This document shows positions 41,117 through 51,098 of a stretch of DNA of 64,000 nucleotides, one piece after another (within the stretch, counting starts at the first letter, position 1; each line of letters opens with the position of its first letter). Made by a program: the position numbers and the translations under genes. Under the pieces are notes generated by a model. That model was not told the DNA's origin, did no database searches, and saw only the letters and a program-made list of their open reading frames with translations. The DNA is from Robertkochia aurantiaca (GTDB lineage: Bacteria; Bacteroidota; Bacteroidia; Flavobacteriales; Flavobacteriaceae), in NCBI RefSeq assembly GCF_020166495.1, contig NZ_JAINZS010000005.1:434001-498000 (forward strand), given 5' to 3'.

Positions 41117-41310
41117 AGATCAGAACTAACGCCATTGAAGTACAGTGTGCAAATCACTCTGCTCAGTCTCATACCCCTAATACTGTATAAATTCCTTATT
41201 AGCACAGCATTCAATCCGTTTTTATACCTGTGGCCGGCATTTATAATGGTGCTGGTATATTTCATAACTATTGGCAGGAAGCAATACCTGCACGTCTCCA
41301 TGGCTGACCT
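41117..41310 (+). pseudogene. Truncated duplicate of the 39570 gene
   Basis: Bases 41117-41310 repeat 39786-39980 at DNA level with scattered substitutions (TTGAAGTACAGTGTGCA, ACTGTATAA, GCGTTCAATCCGTTTTTATA-like and ACCTGTGGCCGG blocks). It encodes only the two membrane segments (KYSVQITLLSLIPLILYKF, FLYLWPAFIMVLVYFITI). The N-terminal beta domain is missing. It sits in the 555-base gap after the cupin gene; the rest of that gap shows nothing. Confidence 0.8.
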
Positions 41311-41619
41311 TCAAAATTCCCCTAGAACAGGTTCGCATTGCAACACAGGTGCTTAAAACCTTTAAGGTATCGAAATGTCTCTGATAATTTAAAGGAGCGC
41401 AAAGAATTTGAAAGCATCTGTAGAACAAATAATAAAACTCCATGAATGCAAGCAGTTTTCATAGTTCCTTTAAGTGAAAGAACAATGTAAAGCAGGCTCG
41501 TAATAAGACATAAGGATAGTGAGTATTCGGTTCCTGAAATATTTCAGACCTGATCCTCATCAATCCAAAATATTTTTATCTTTCTAATATCTATGCATAA
41601 TTAAGCACATTTAAATCAT

Positions 41620-42981
41620 ATGAAAATACTTCCATGTTTTCTTTTAAGCATCCTGATGACCTCATCGTTGGTATCTCAGGAAATTCAGGGCGACTGGTAC
41701 GGGAGCCTGGAGGTGCAGGGCACAGATTTACCATTGGTTTTTCATATTGAAAAGACAGGAGATGAACTAATCTCAACAATGGACAGCCCGAAACAAGGAG
41801 CTTTCGGTATTGAGGTTGAAGAAACCAGCTATATAAATTCCTCTTTGACCCTGAAATTACCCCAATTAGGAGTTACCTATACCGGCACTTATGAAGACGA
41901 CAAGAAGATGATATCCGGTACTTTCGAGCAGAACGGCATGCGCTTTCCCCTGAATCTATCGAGAGAAAAGATCGAGAAAAAGGTCATAAGACCTCAGGAA
42001 CCTAATCAACCCTACCCCTATCGCTCATTAGATGTTACTTTCAAAAATCAAAACGATAATATCCTTCTGGCAGGTACCCTGACCTTCCCTGAAAACAGCA
42101 CAGATTTTCCTACGGTGATACTGATCAGCGGCAGTGGCGCCCAAAACCGCGATGAAGAGATCGCCGGGCACAAACCCTTCCTGGTCCTTGCAGATCATCT
42201 CACAAGATCAGGAATTGCAGTACTCAGATTTGATGACCGGGGCACAGGAGCTTCAGAGGGCAATTATTCCGAAGCCACAACTGAAGACCTCTCTCGTGAT
42301 GTGATTGCTGCTGTAGAATACCTGAGGTCGAATCAGGAGATCGATGCGGATAAGATCGGACTCATCGGTCACAGCGAAGGAGGTATCATTGCACCCTTAG
42401 TGGCATCAAAGAACAAGAATGTAGATTTTATGGTGCTGCTGGCCGGACCCTGCCTGCGCGGTGATGAAATAATGCTCGCCCAGAAGAAATTGATCGAATT
42501 GAAGAGTGGTTTTAGTCAGACTGTGGTAGCTCAAAGCCAGGAAATCTTTAAAAAGGCCTATGCCCTGATCGATTCGTATGATGGGGACGATAAGGCACTG
42601 AGTGACACTCTGACTGCTTATTTCAGTAAAAGTTTCAATACCAACCCTGAAGACCCACAGATAACCGGCATCGTTCAATATGTAAATTCCCCGTGGATGC
42701 GCTACTATTTGTCGTACGACCCCCGAACAGCCCTGGAAAATACTGAAATACCAACCCTTGCCCTCTTCGGGAAAAAAGATCTGCAGGTTCCGGCAGAATT
42801 GAACACAGTTTGTCTGGAAGAGATCAATAATGATCACATCAGAGTCATTCAGCTGGAGAATCTGAATCACTTGTTTCAAAACAGCCAAACCGGACTCCCG
42901 AATGAATATGACAAGATCGAACAGACATTTTCGCCTGAGGCTCTGAATATCATATCTGAATGGATCAACGACCAGTTTTAG
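41620..42981 (+). CDS. Secreted alpha/beta hydrolase (S9-like esterase)
   Basis: 453 residues. Signal peptide MKILPCFLLSILMTSSLVSQ, N-terminal beta domain of ~120 residues (IQGDWYGSLEVQGTDLPLVFHIEKTGD), hydrolase domain with SGSGAQNRDEEIAGHKPFLVLADHLTRSGIAVLRFDDRG, nucleophile S252 in GLIGHSEGG, acid in LALFGKKDLQV and His in NLNHLFQNS. Same architecture as the gene at 29485 but with higher G+C, so the two probably diverged long ago or one was acquired. Confidence 0.9.
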   Translation: MKILPCFLLSILMTSSLVSQEIQGDWYGSLEVQGTDLPLVFHIEKTGDELISTMDSPKQGAFGIEVEETSYINSSLTLKLPQLGVTYTGTYEDDKKMISGTFEQNGMRFPLNLSREKIEKKVIRPQEPNQPYPYRSLDVTFKNQNDNILLAGTLTFPENSTDFPTVILISGSGAQNRDEEIAGHKPFLVLADHLTRSGIAVLRFDDRGTGASEGNYSEATTEDLSRDVIAAVEYLRSNQEIDADKIGLIGHSEGGIIAPLVASKNKNVDFMVLLAGPCLRGDEIMLAQKKLIELKSGFSQTVVAQSQEIFKKAYALIDSYDGDDKALSDTLTAYFSKSFNTNPEDPQITGIVQYVNSPWMRYYLSYDPRTALENTEIPTLALFGKKDLQVPAELNTVCLEEINNDHIRVIQLENLNHLFQNSQTGLPNEYDKIEQTFSPEALNIISEWINDQF

Positions 42982-43134
42982 ATCTTAAGACATAGAAAGA
43001 ATCAATTATCCCGGGCCGGGCAAAACTCCGGGTCTCCCCTTTTTAATGAAACCCCTTCTCTGCTGACATTTAAACTAAAAACTTAGTTTGAACTAATTAT
43101 TTAGTTATATTAGCATTGATTAAACCACCTTTCT

Positions 43135-43653
43135 ATGACAAAATATCTGAAAAAGCTAAGCCCGTTCGTATTGATTATTTTAATCCTCATCACAATAAGC
43201 TGCAGGGAGAATCGGGAACAAAAGAAAAATTCGGAATCCGTAGAAACAGTGAAGGTTGTTAATTTTGATAATAAAAAAGAGCTGGCTGCCTATACCCAAA
43301 TGAACCTGGACAGCACTCATCCGAACCTGTTGAATCCTCAAATATCCAGATCTGAATATGATACCGTGGTACAATCGTGGAAAGGTCTGCATCACGACCT
43401 CGAGCAATACCTATCTCAAAATGATTTCAACTGGGGCGTTAAAGACAGTACGATCACCATTGTACAGAAGATCTACTTTAATCCTGAGGGGAAGATCAAT
43501 ACCTATTTCTTCAGGGTCATAAATAATGAGGTAACCGAAGAGAAAAAAGAAGAATTAGCCCATTTGATCGCTTCCTTCGCACAAAACCATTCGATCGGAA
43601 TAAAAAGAGAGGAACCTTTTGCGCAGTGCGGCAAGACCCGTTATCTGAATTAG
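43135..43653 (+). CDS. Hypothetical lipoprotein
   Basis: 172 residues with a lipoprotein signal (LSPFVLIILILITISCRE). The body has NFDNKKELAAYTQMNLDSTHPNLLNPQISRSEYDTVVQSW and VQKIYFNPEGKINTYFFRVINNEVTEEK. No family recognised. Single gene. Confidence 0.68.
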   Translation: MTKYLKKLSPFVLIILILITISCRENREQKKNSESVETVKVVNFDNKKELAAYTQMNLDSTHPNLLNPQISRSEYDTVVQSWKGLHHDLEQYLSQNDFNWGVKDSTITIVQKIYFNPEGKINTYFFRVINNEVTEEKKEELAHLIASFAQNHSIGIKREEPFAQCGKTRYLN

Positions 43654-43823
43654 GAAACGAGTCTTATTTTACGCAAAATGCCGTAACATATTATTCACTT
43701 TAGCCACTAATGGAAAAAGTGCCGGTGCTCATACCGGGCGGGCGCGCAGTTTCTTTACGAAAGGATATTGTGATTTGTATATACATACCAAAATATAGAA
43801 TTTAGACATCCTGATTTATAGTT

Positions 43824-44666
43824 ATGTTTTTTCGCCCTTTAGATTTGGTTACTACAGAACAACTCCTGGAATGTTTCAACCTTTCATTCAGGGACTATTC
43901 CATTCCCTTGCAGTTATCAAAGGAACAATTGCTTGCTAAAATACAGACTGATATGTATCGCCCCGAGGTTTCTGTAGGCGCATTCGACGGTACGCAACTC
44001 GTTGGCTTTATACTACATGGAGCAGATGACGTCAACGGAAAAACGGTCTTGTACAACGGCGGTACCGGGGTTATTCCTGAATACAGAGGTGAAAATCTCA
44101 GCTGCCGCATGTATGATTACCTGAAGCCCCAATTGTTAGAGAGAGGGGTTTACAGCATTCGCCTTGAGGTTATTTCAGACAATATCCCGGCGATCAGATC
44201 ATATGAAAGCTGTGGCTTTAAAACCTCCAGGGCATTGAATTGCTACCGGGGTGAGGTTTCATTGGAACAACTGAATGAAAATATCAGGATTGGTGACCTG
44301 ATAGATGCTGACTGGGAGTACCTCTACTCGTTTTGGGATACGATACCCACCTGGCAAAATTCATCTGCTGTATTAAAAGACCAATCAGGACAAAAAGTGA
44401 GACTGGGAGCATGGTATGGAGATACCCTGGTTGGGTATTTAATCTATGACCCTGAAAGTTGTCGGCTGCAACAGATCGGAGTGAAAAAGGATTTCAGGAG
44501 GCAAAAAATTGCTGCTACGCTAGTGGCAAATATTATCAATGATCATCAGCACTCATTAACAGTCATCAATGTCGATACCTCTGCAGACTCTCTGAATGGC
44601 TTTTTTCGAAGCATGGAACTTGAAAAAATACTCGAACAAAAGGAGATGATCATCATGATGGGGTAA
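43824..44666 (+). CDS. Tandem GNAT acetyltransferase
   Basis: 280 residues. A first GNAT domain (ECFNLSFRDYSIPLQLS, VSVGAFDGTQLVGFILHGA, GTGVIPEYRGENLSCRMYDYLKPQL with a degenerate acetyl-CoA loop RGENLS, and IRLEVISDNIPAIRSYESCGFK) is followed by a second (SVVLK-like middle, GAWYGDTLVGYLIYDPES, LQQIGVKKDFRRQKIAATLVANI with RRQKIA). Cytosolic. Two-domain GNATs often act on small molecules; substrate unknown. Confidence 0.87.
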   Translation: MFFRPLDLVTTEQLLECFNLSFRDYSIPLQLSKEQLLAKIQTDMYRPEVSVGAFDGTQLVGFILHGADDVNGKTVLYNGGTGVIPEYRGENLSCRMYDYLKPQLLERGVYSIRLEVISDNIPAIRSYESCGFKTSRALNCYRGEVSLEQLNENIRIGDLIDADWEYLYSFWDTIPTWQNSSAVLKDQSGQKVRLGAWYGDTLVGYLIYDPESCRLQQIGVKKDFRRQKIAATLVANIINDHQHSLTVINVDTSADSLNGFFRSMELEKILEQKEMIIMMG

Positions 44667-44874
44667 GACCGGAACTCCCTCCTTCTGTCATATAAGCAAA
44701 TCTTCGGTTTGGAAATCAGGTATCAGGGTCTTTAAAAACTTTTCAACCTGTGATTCTTAAGAATAATGTATAGATTAGACGACCGAAACCTAAGTCTTGT
44801 AAAGGCTTTTGTCGCTGCGATGAATAGAAAAATTAAACTGTTAGTAGCCTAAATAAAAGGAAGCAACCAGGCAT

Positions 44875-45999
44875 ATGTCAGCACCTAATCCCATCTTGAC
44901 CACCATCATTTTTGTGTTTGCCCTGCAGGCTATCTTGTTAAGTGCTTTGCTGCTCTTCAGCAAACCCAGAACACAGGCGAAGATCTTTCTGGCTCTGCTC
45001 GTTTTCTTCTTTGCCCTGATGGCCTTTAATATCGCCCTGGTAAATGTGCTGGCCAGTTATGACCTGATGTACGTCTTCAGGTATGTACAATTGGAATTGT
45101 TATTCGGCATAGGACCTGCCCTTTATTTCTATACCAAAAGCATTACCGATCCTGAGTTCAGGTTTTCAAGGAAAGACCTTCTTCATTTTATTCCGGTCGT
45201 TCTTGAATTCTTTTTCTACCGTACAGCCTTTTACCGCCTGGGAGCATCGGGAATGTACCTGGAATCGTCACATCCCTACACCCCTCTCTACCTGGCCGAA
45301 CAATGGCTGGGAATTTTCTCCATTACAGTTTATACCCTGCTTTCACTGCGTCTGCTTTTTACCTATCAGCACAGCCTGAGACAGCACTATTCAGAACTGG
45401 AAAACCGTTCATTGAACTGGCTGAAAATTCCCGTGATCATCTTTGCTCTCTTCTGGATCGGATGGACCCTGCTCACTGAAATCGACCGGTTTCTGTTCGA
45501 TCGGACTCTCCGGGAGATCTACTTCCTACCCGCATTTACAGGCCTTGCCGTCGTTACCTGCTGGATCGGTTTTAAGGGATATCTTATGTCCCGCACTCAG
45601 AAAACTCCCCTGAGTATGAAAAAGATGATCCCTGAAGAGAAAGCAACCGACCCTGAACTCACACGGCAATTGGAGGTTCTGATGAAAGAACAAAGACCCT
45701 ATCTCGATCCTGAACTGGATCTGGCAAGGCTCTCGGAAATGCTGAAATGCAATCAAAAACAGGTGTCTCATACCATCAACCAAAGTTTCCACAAGAACTT
45801 TTATGAATTTGTGAACGGCTACCGGGTAGAGGCATTTAAAGAAAGAATGCTGGAAACCGACAGTGACCGCCTGACATTTTTAGGACATGCTTATGAATGT
45901 GGATTCAAGTCGAAATCCACTTTTAACCATGTCTTTAAAAAAATGACCGGTCAAACCCCCACTCAGTATGTCAATCAACTGGAAAAGGAGTCCGAATAG
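44875..45999 (+). CDS. AraC-family regulator with seven-helix membrane domain
   Basis: 374 residues. The first ~240 residues hold seven hydrophobic segments (ILTTIIFVFALQAILLSALLL, IFLALLVFFFALMAFNIAL, LEFFFYRTAFYRLG, WLGIFSITVYTLLSLRLLF, LKIPVIIFALFWIGWTLL and others). The C-terminus is an AraC helix-turn-helix pair: PYLDPELDLARLSEMLKCNQKQVSHTINQSFHKNFYEFVNGYRVEAFKERM and FKSKSTFNHVFKKMTGQTPTQYV. This class senses a signal at the membrane and controls nearby genes, often the adjacent one; the S41 peptidase gene 66 bases downstream is a candidate target. Confidence 0.93.
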   Translation: MSAPNPILTTIIFVFALQAILLSALLLFSKPRTQAKIFLALLVFFFALMAFNIALVNVLASYDLMYVFRYVQLELLFGIGPALYFYTKSITDPEFRFSRKDLLHFIPVVLEFFFYRTAFYRLGASGMYLESSHPYTPLYLAEQWLGIFSITVYTLLSLRLLFTYQHSLRQHYSELENRSLNWLKIPVIIFALFWIGWTLLTEIDRFLFDRTLREIYFLPAFTGLAVVTCWIGFKGYLMSRTQKTPLSMKKMIPEEKATDPELTRQLEVLMKEQRPYLDPELDLARLSEMLKCNQKQVSHTINQSFHKNFYEFVNGYRVEAFKERMLETDSDRLTFLGHAYECGFKSKSTFNHVFKKMTGQTPTQYVNQLEKESE

Positions 46000-46032
46000 A
46001 AGCATTCGGTCGCTCATACCGCTTTCGAATAC

Positions 46033-46040
46033 TACATTTG
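46033..46040 (+). promoter_or_regulatory. -7 promoter box of the S41 gene
   Basis: TACATTTG, exact TAnnTTTG, 25 bases before ATG 46065. It overlaps a TTG that could be an upstream start, which argues for ATG 46065. -33 element not clear. Confidence 0.5.
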
Positions 46041-46064
46041 CCGGCGAAATCATTAAAGATTATT

Positions 46065-47477
46065 ATGTGGTTACATTTTCAAAGAGCCTTTGGTGACATA
46101 CTGAAATTCGGCCTTCTGATAAGTCTGTTTTATGTGTCTGAAGTTTCGGCTCAGACGTCGTTTTCAAAAGCAGAGATTCTTGAAGACATGGCTTTCCTGA
46201 GATCTTCTCTGACAGATGCGCATTACAACTTATATGCCTATACCTCAAAAGAAGATTTCAATAACAACTATGAACGACTGAAAGCAACTGTGGTAAAAGA
46301 CAGTTTTGACCTGCTCGAAGCCACTTCTTTATTCCAACATATTATCTCAAAGGTCAATAACGGCCACACCGAAATCGGTTTCCCCGGAACTTCTTACATA
46401 GCCTATGTCAGGAACGGAGGTACTGTTTTTCCTTTAGAGATTGCCTTCGAAAAGGGCACCCCGCTTATCAGGAAAAACTGGTCTGCCAATGACAGCATCA
46501 CTCCGGGTGATGAGATCGTAAGTATCAATGGTATGACTATGAATGAGGTCGTATCACGCATTTATCCACTGGTCTCTGCCGAACGCCCCTATTTTAAAAA
46601 TGCCAAGATCGAAGCCTTCTCCTTTCCAAGGTATTACTGGCAGGTTTTTGGCCGGGTAGACAACTTTGATGTGGCGATTCGACAAGGTGAGCGTATCGAA
46701 AGATTTCAAATCGAAGCGATCGATGCGTTAGAAGGTTACGAAATGAAGCGGGAAGAAGTTTTGAACGCAAAAATGACTCTGCGGTTTTTCGAAGATACTG
46801 CTTACCTGAATCCCGGGAACTTTTCAGGAGACGAGCAAAAATACCAGGCATTTATCGACTCCTCATTTGCGGTGATCAGAGAAAGAAAAAGCAAGGATCT
46901 CATAATCGATTTCAGGAATAACCAGGGTGGAGATGATTCATTCAGCAACTATCTGATCTCCTATTTTGCTGACCGGCCTTTTACATGGAATTCACGTTTC
47001 ACCCTTAAGACGAGTCAGTTTCTGAAAGATCATGTCATAAAGGAAAAAGACACCACCGATGCCTACTGGAAGGAGGCATTAAATCGGAAGAACGGAGAGA
47101 TCTATGAGTATGCCTTCGAACCTTATCAACCACAGCCTGAGCATAAAAGATTCAAAGGAAGGGTCTATGTTTTGGTCAACCGTCAGTCGCATTCCCAGTC
47201 GGCTGTCGCCGCTGCCCAGATCCAGGATTATGGTTTTGCCACCATTGCAGGGGAAGAAACCGGGGATTTTCCTTCCTTGTATGCCTCCATTTATCACTAC
47301 TCCCTGCCCAATACGGGAATCCGGGTCAGTGTTTCCAAAGGTTACATAATCAGAGTCAACGGAAGCACTGCAGAAGAAGGGGTAATACCTGAAATTTACA
47401 TCAAGGACTTTTTACTCGATGAAGAAGACGAAATTTTATCAGAGTTATTAAAAATGATTGATCCTGCAGAACAGTAG
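46065..47477 (+). CDS. S41-family peptidase (secreted)
   Basis: 470 residues from ATG 46065. Signal peptide (FGDILKFGLLISLFYVSEVSAQ). After a helical domain (VNNGHTEIGFPG) come a PDZ-like region (SITPGDEIVSINGMTMNEVV) and the tail-specific protease core: DLIIDFRNNQGGDDSFSNYLISYF, VYVLVNRQSHSQSAVAAAQ with the nucleophile S379 (SQSAV), and ATIAGEETGDFPSLYASIYHYSLPNTGI. Lies just downstream of the AraC regulator on the same strand. Confidence 0.9.
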   Translation: MWLHFQRAFGDILKFGLLISLFYVSEVSAQTSFSKAEILEDMAFLRSSLTDAHYNLYAYTSKEDFNNNYERLKATVVKDSFDLLEATSLFQHIISKVNNGHTEIGFPGTSYIAYVRNGGTVFPLEIAFEKGTPLIRKNWSANDSITPGDEIVSINGMTMNEVVSRIYPLVSAERPYFKNAKIEAFSFPRYYWQVFGRVDNFDVAIRQGERIERFQIEAIDALEGYEMKREEVLNAKMTLRFFEDTAYLNPGNFSGDEQKYQAFIDSSFAVIRERKSKDLIIDFRNNQGGDDSFSNYLISYFADRPFTWNSRFTLKTSQFLKDHVIKEKDTTDAYWKEALNRKNGEIYEYAFEPYQPQPEHKRFKGRVYVLVNRQSHSQSAVAAAQIQDYGFATIAGEETGDFPSLYASIYHYSLPNTGIRVSVSKGYIIRVNGSTAEEGVIPEIYIKDFLLDEEDEILSELLKMIDPAEQ

Positions 47478-47545
47478 CACCTTGGTGCATTGGTAAAATA
47501 CGCTATCCACAAATCGGATACGTGATCATATATGCGTCTTGTTTA

Positions 47546-47576
47546 TTGAATAATTTTCTTGCGTTAAGTAAATTTT
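47546..47576 (+). promoter_or_regulatory. Candidate promoter of the DUF2141 gene
   Basis: TTG at 47546-47548, 20-base spacer, TAAATTTT at 47569-47576; seven of eight bases of the -7 consensus, 63 bases before the ATG. Confidence 0.45.
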
Positions 47577-47639
47577 TCTGATATTAGGAATGATAAGCGA
47601 TCTGCATATTCAGCAACGTTTATTATAAATAACTAAAAA

Positions 47640-48068
47640 ATGAAAATACCTTTCATCCTGATCGTTTTGCTTAACATTTCGAATCCTGCTGAAGAAAATT
47701 ATTCTCCAGAGAAAAAATTCGAATTTGAAATCACCAATATCCAGAACAAAGGAGGGCAGGTTAACATCGCTGTTTATGACAGCGAATCAGGCTGGATGGA
47801 TACACCCTTTAAAACAAAGACATTAAAAACGGATAAAGATGCTGAGACGGTTTCCTTCGAAGTGCCTTATGGGACCTATGCCATCTCTGTCTACCAGGAT
47901 GTAAATGGCAATGGTGAACTTGACACCAATTTCATGGGAATACCGAAAGAACCGATAGCCTTTGGAAATAACTTCAAACCCTTCGGAAAACCAAAATTTA
48001 AAGATGCCGCTATAAATTTCAACAGCCAATATCAGGTCCAATCCTTGAAGTTATATAACATACTTTGA
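47640..48068 (+). CDS. DUF2141 family exported protein
   Basis: 142 residues with a weak signal peptide (MKIPFILIVLLNISNPA). FEFEITNIQNKGGQVNIAVYDSESGWMD, FEVPYGTYAISVYQDVNGNGELDTNFMGIPKEPIAFGNN and KFKDAAINF are the hallmark DUF2141 segments, including the DxNxNGxxD calcium-like loop. Periplasmic or secreted, role unknown. Usual length. Confidence 0.92.
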   Translation: MKIPFILIVLLNISNPAEENYSPEKKFEFEITNIQNKGGQVNIAVYDSESGWMDTPFKTKTLKTDKDAETVSFEVPYGTYAISVYQDVNGNGELDTNFMGIPKEPIAFGNNFKPFGKPKFKDAAINFNSQYQVQSLKLYNIL

Positions 48069-48286
48069 GCGTATAATTACTGATTAATTCTTAAAACGGA
48101 GGTGCATCAGGTCCTTTGACAGGATCGAAAATGCAGGTTTACTTTTTCCTGAAAAACTTCATCCCCAGTAACATTTCACAAGCATAGTCGTCTCACTTAA
48201 AGAGACTTAAATTATAACACTTCAACCTATACTGTTTCCTGCTTCAGCATAGGTGATGCTTGGTAACAACTGAATAACTCTCCGGT

Positions 48287-50230
48287 ATGAAACGACTTTT
48301 TAAAATCATCAAATATATCTTCATTTCATTTATTGTTCTGATCCTGGTCGTGATAATTCCTGTCGGCCTAACCAAACTATTTGAAAAGATTCGGGCTCCC
48401 TTCCTGAGTGAACAACAGAAAAAGCTGGAAGATTTGGATAGGCTCGAATATGTTTTTAGAAATGAGTTTCCTCAGCATACCTACAGATCAGGGAGTGAAG
48501 AATTTGAAAAACATCTGGAAAAGTTAAAATCAGATCTTCAAAAAAACCCTTCTCTATCTGATCAGGATTTCAATCTGACCGTGCTCAAACTGGTTGCTTC
48601 ATTCAAGGATCCTCATACGGCAATTGCTAATAAAAGTGATTTTTTGAGGGAGCGCTTTCCGGTATCGATTACCTGGAACGACGGGAACTTTTACCTCACA
48701 GGTGGACTGGTGAAACCTAAATGGCTTGGAGCTGAGATAATCGATTTTGAAGGTATTCCCGGCATTGAAGTATTTAACCGTTTACGTAAGTATACCAATG
48801 CACCAAACCAGGCAGGGGAAGCCTATTTTATGAAGTCAATCATAAATTCAGCAGATATTCTCTTTGCTGAAGACGTTATAAAAAAGGGCAACGAAATTCG
48901 CCTTCGGGTAGCTATTAACGGGGATACCACCTCTTTAAATTTCAAATCATATGATATCACTGCAAACCCACCTCCGGGATATCTGCAAATGAAGGATAAA
49001 TTTCCAAAAACCACCCCTCTTCTCTATGTGCAGGAAACTGATAAGAACTATTGGCATCGCTGGTTCAAAGAAGATAGTACATTTTATATTCGCTATGCAC
49101 TATGTATCGACCAGGGCGACCTGCAGCCTTTTTGGGACGAGGTTCTCAGAGGTATTGATTCGCTTCGTCCGCTAAGAACTATAATCGATGTTCGGGGAAA
49201 TCCTGGCGGTGATACCCAAAACCACATTCGTTTTCTGAACAGCCTTCAGAACAACAAGGTATCTAACAATTACGGAAAACTCTTTACATTAATCGATCGC
49301 GGAACCGGATCTGCTGCCATAAAATTCGCGGCAGATACAGAACGGCTTACAGAAGCTATTCTGGTAGGGGAAATGACTATGGATAAACCCAACACCACCT
49401 CAGACCCAACCTATTTTACCTTGACACACTCTGGGATAAAAATGGTCGTACCCAGCCTGTTTTCTCTCCATACGCATCTTCACGATAAAAGGCCTGCCTT
49501 AGAACCACAAATTACCATTAACCAGGATTATATGAATGAAGGGTATTTCAAAGACCGTGTACTTGACTCGATCAATAAAATAACCCTTGCAGCATCTTCT
49601 GATCGTTACGCTGATTTACCGGACTCCTTCCGGGGAAAATACAATTTTTCACCCCTGCGTCATTTGAACCTGGTAAAAAAAGACAAAATCTGGTGGTTGA
49701 CTATAGATGGGCTTCTCTCGACCCCTTTATATCAAAATGACAGCATAATTTACAGCAGAAAATATCAGATCGAATTAATCCCGGAAGACAGCAAAGGCGA
49801 AAATATCAAATTAACAATCCATAATTCAGATCTTATTCTCAGAAAATTACCTCCATCAGCAAATAGTCTGGAGCTGGCTTTGCAAAATAATGAATTCAAA
49901 AAATCTGAAGACATTATAAACAATCTGATCCTTCAGGAAGAACTTTCCTACTTCCTCGACAGACCCTTTTTCCAATCCAGAATCTATCAAATACTGAATG
50001 AAAAGGGATTTGACCAGGCCCTGGCTTTAAACCAATTCTCAAAGTCCTATTTCCGGGATGATCCGGTTATGAACATCATCGATTATCAACTCTATTCCCA
50101 GAACGATCAATCGTTTAGAAAGTACGGCAGCCTGATTCCACTTGCAGGTAATTTACTGAAACGTTATTACAGCGTTATGACCACCGATAAAATCATGAAT
50201 GATCAATATAATGCCTTCATAGGAAGGTGA
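48287..50230 (+). CDS. Membrane-anchored S41-like peptidase, long form
   Basis: 647 residues. An N-terminal membrane segment (YIFISFIVLILVVIIPVGLT), helical start domain (VASFKDPHTAIANKSDF), then the S41 core: TIIDVRGNPGGDTQNHIRFLNSL, LFTLIDRGTGSAAIKFAADTE with likely nucleophile S342, and LVGEMTMDKPNTTSDPTYFTLTHSGIKMVVPS. The C-terminal ~220 residues carry a further beta-rich domain and helices not found in typical S41 enzymes. The paralogue count in this window (three S41 genes) suggests related roles. Confidence 0.85.
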   Translation: MKRLFKIIKYIFISFIVLILVVIIPVGLTKLFEKIRAPFLSEQQKKLEDLDRLEYVFRNEFPQHTYRSGSEEFEKHLEKLKSDLQKNPSLSDQDFNLTVLKLVASFKDPHTAIANKSDFLRERFPVSITWNDGNFYLTGGLVKPKWLGAEIIDFEGIPGIEVFNRLRKYTNAPNQAGEAYFMKSIINSADILFAEDVIKKGNEIRLRVAINGDTTSLNFKSYDITANPPPGYLQMKDKFPKTTPLLYVQETDKNYWHRWFKEDSTFYIRYALCIDQGDLQPFWDEVLRGIDSLRPLRTIIDVRGNPGGDTQNHIRFLNSLQNNKVSNNYGKLFTLIDRGTGSAAIKFAADTERLTEAILVGEMTMDKPNTTSDPTYFTLTHSGIKMVVPSLFSLHTHLHDKRPALEPQITINQDYMNEGYFKDRVLDSINKITLAASSDRYADLPDSFRGKYNFSPLRHLNLVKKDKIWWLTIDGLLSTPLYQNDSIIYSRKYQIELIPEDSKGENIKLTIHNSDLILRKLPPSANSLELALQNNEFKKSEDIINNLILQEELSYFLDRPFFQSRIYQILNEKGFDQALALNQFSKSYFRDDPVMNIIDYQLYSQNDQSFRKYGSLIPLAGNLLKRYYSVMTTDKIMNDQYNAFIGR

Positions 50231-50289
50231 TGCCTTAATTTTACTTCGCCGCATTAAAATCGTCATAAAAAAACTTTACTATGTAAGTT

Positions 50290-50562
50290 TCAGAACTTTA
50301 AGAAAGCTTTGAGAAATACTCCTCTATTTTTTGCTATTTTAAGGAGAATATCTTCAGGAAATATTGACCAGTAATCTTTCCTGTCATCTGAAGCACTGAC
50401 TTCAAAGGGATGGAGGCCCTGATCCCGCAAAGAACTTATTTCTGGAAATGAACGCTTTTCCATCTCAAACTGCGGTACCCAAAATGCAATCCCCAATAAC
50501 TCATTTATAATCTTCTGGTGATGATAAATGTACGATTGTGATGATCTGGTACTGTTTTTCAA
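50290..50562 (-). CDS. Uncertain small reverse gene or remnant
   Basis: 90 codons on the minus strand (YHHQKIINELLGIAFWVPQFEMEKRSFPEISSLRDQ in part). The composition is protein-like, but I recognise no family and see no clear promoter or start context. It lies in the 361-base gap between two plus-strand genes. It may be a gene remnant. Confidence 0.3.
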   Translation of the reverse strand: MKNSTRSSQSYIYHHQKIINELLGIAFWVPQFEMEKRSFPEISSLRDQGLHPFEVSASDDRKDYWSIFPEDILLKIAKNRGVFLKAFLKF

Positions 50563-50591
50563 AAATGTATAATCAAAAAAAAATTAAAATT

Positions 50592-51089
50592 ATGTCTAGT
50601 CCGGAACACAAACAAAAAGTGTGGAACTTAATAAAAGATATCAAAACGGGAATGCTCGTCACTCAGGAAAATAACGAGAGTGACCGCTTACGGGCACGCC
50701 CCATGTCACTGGTACAGGATGCCTATGACGGCACCTTGTATTTTTATACTTCTAAGAAAGACGCCAAAGTCTATGAGATCAAAAATGACAGGGATGTATG
50801 CATCACCTTCTCCGACCCCGATGAACAGGTGTATGTTTCACTGACCGGCAAAGCCCGGCTGAGTCATGATCAGGAACTGATCGACCGATATTGGAATTCA
50901 TGGGTGAGCGCGTGGTTTGAAGAAGGCAAGGAAGATCCCGAGGTAGCCATGCTTGTGGTAAAAATAAACAAAGGGGAGCACTGGAATGCCGATGAGAACA
51001 AACTAATACAACTATTTGAAATAGCAAAGGCGAACCTGAAAGATGAAGCGGTCCCTGACATCGGAGAAAATGAAAAATTTGGTAATTAA
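50592..51089 (+). CDS. Pyridoxamine 5'-phosphate oxidase-like general stress protein
   Basis: 165 residues from ATG 50592. The sequence KVWNLIKDIKTGMLVTQENNESDRLRARPMSLVQDAYDGTLYFYTSKKDAKVYEIKNDRDVCITFSDPDEQVYVSLTGKARLSHDQ (over about residues 8-95) is the split-barrel flavin-binding fold of the general stress protein 26 group, which binds FMN/FAD or F420-like cofactors. Followed by a clear terminator at 51099. Confidence 0.88.
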   Translation: MSSPEHKQKVWNLIKDIKTGMLVTQENNESDRLRARPMSLVQDAYDGTLYFYTSKKDAKVYEIKNDRDVCITFSDPDEQVYVSLTGKARLSHDQELIDRYWNSWVSAWFEEGKEDPEVAMLVVKINKGEHWNADENKLIQLFEIAKANLKDEAVPDIGENEKFGN

Positions 51090-51098
51090 TGTTATCCA

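Noticed and set aside
43010-43046. Terminator after the 41620 hydrolase gene
   Set aside because: CCCGGGCCGGG..CTCCGGG followed by TTTTT can pair only with bulges; not strong enough to list.
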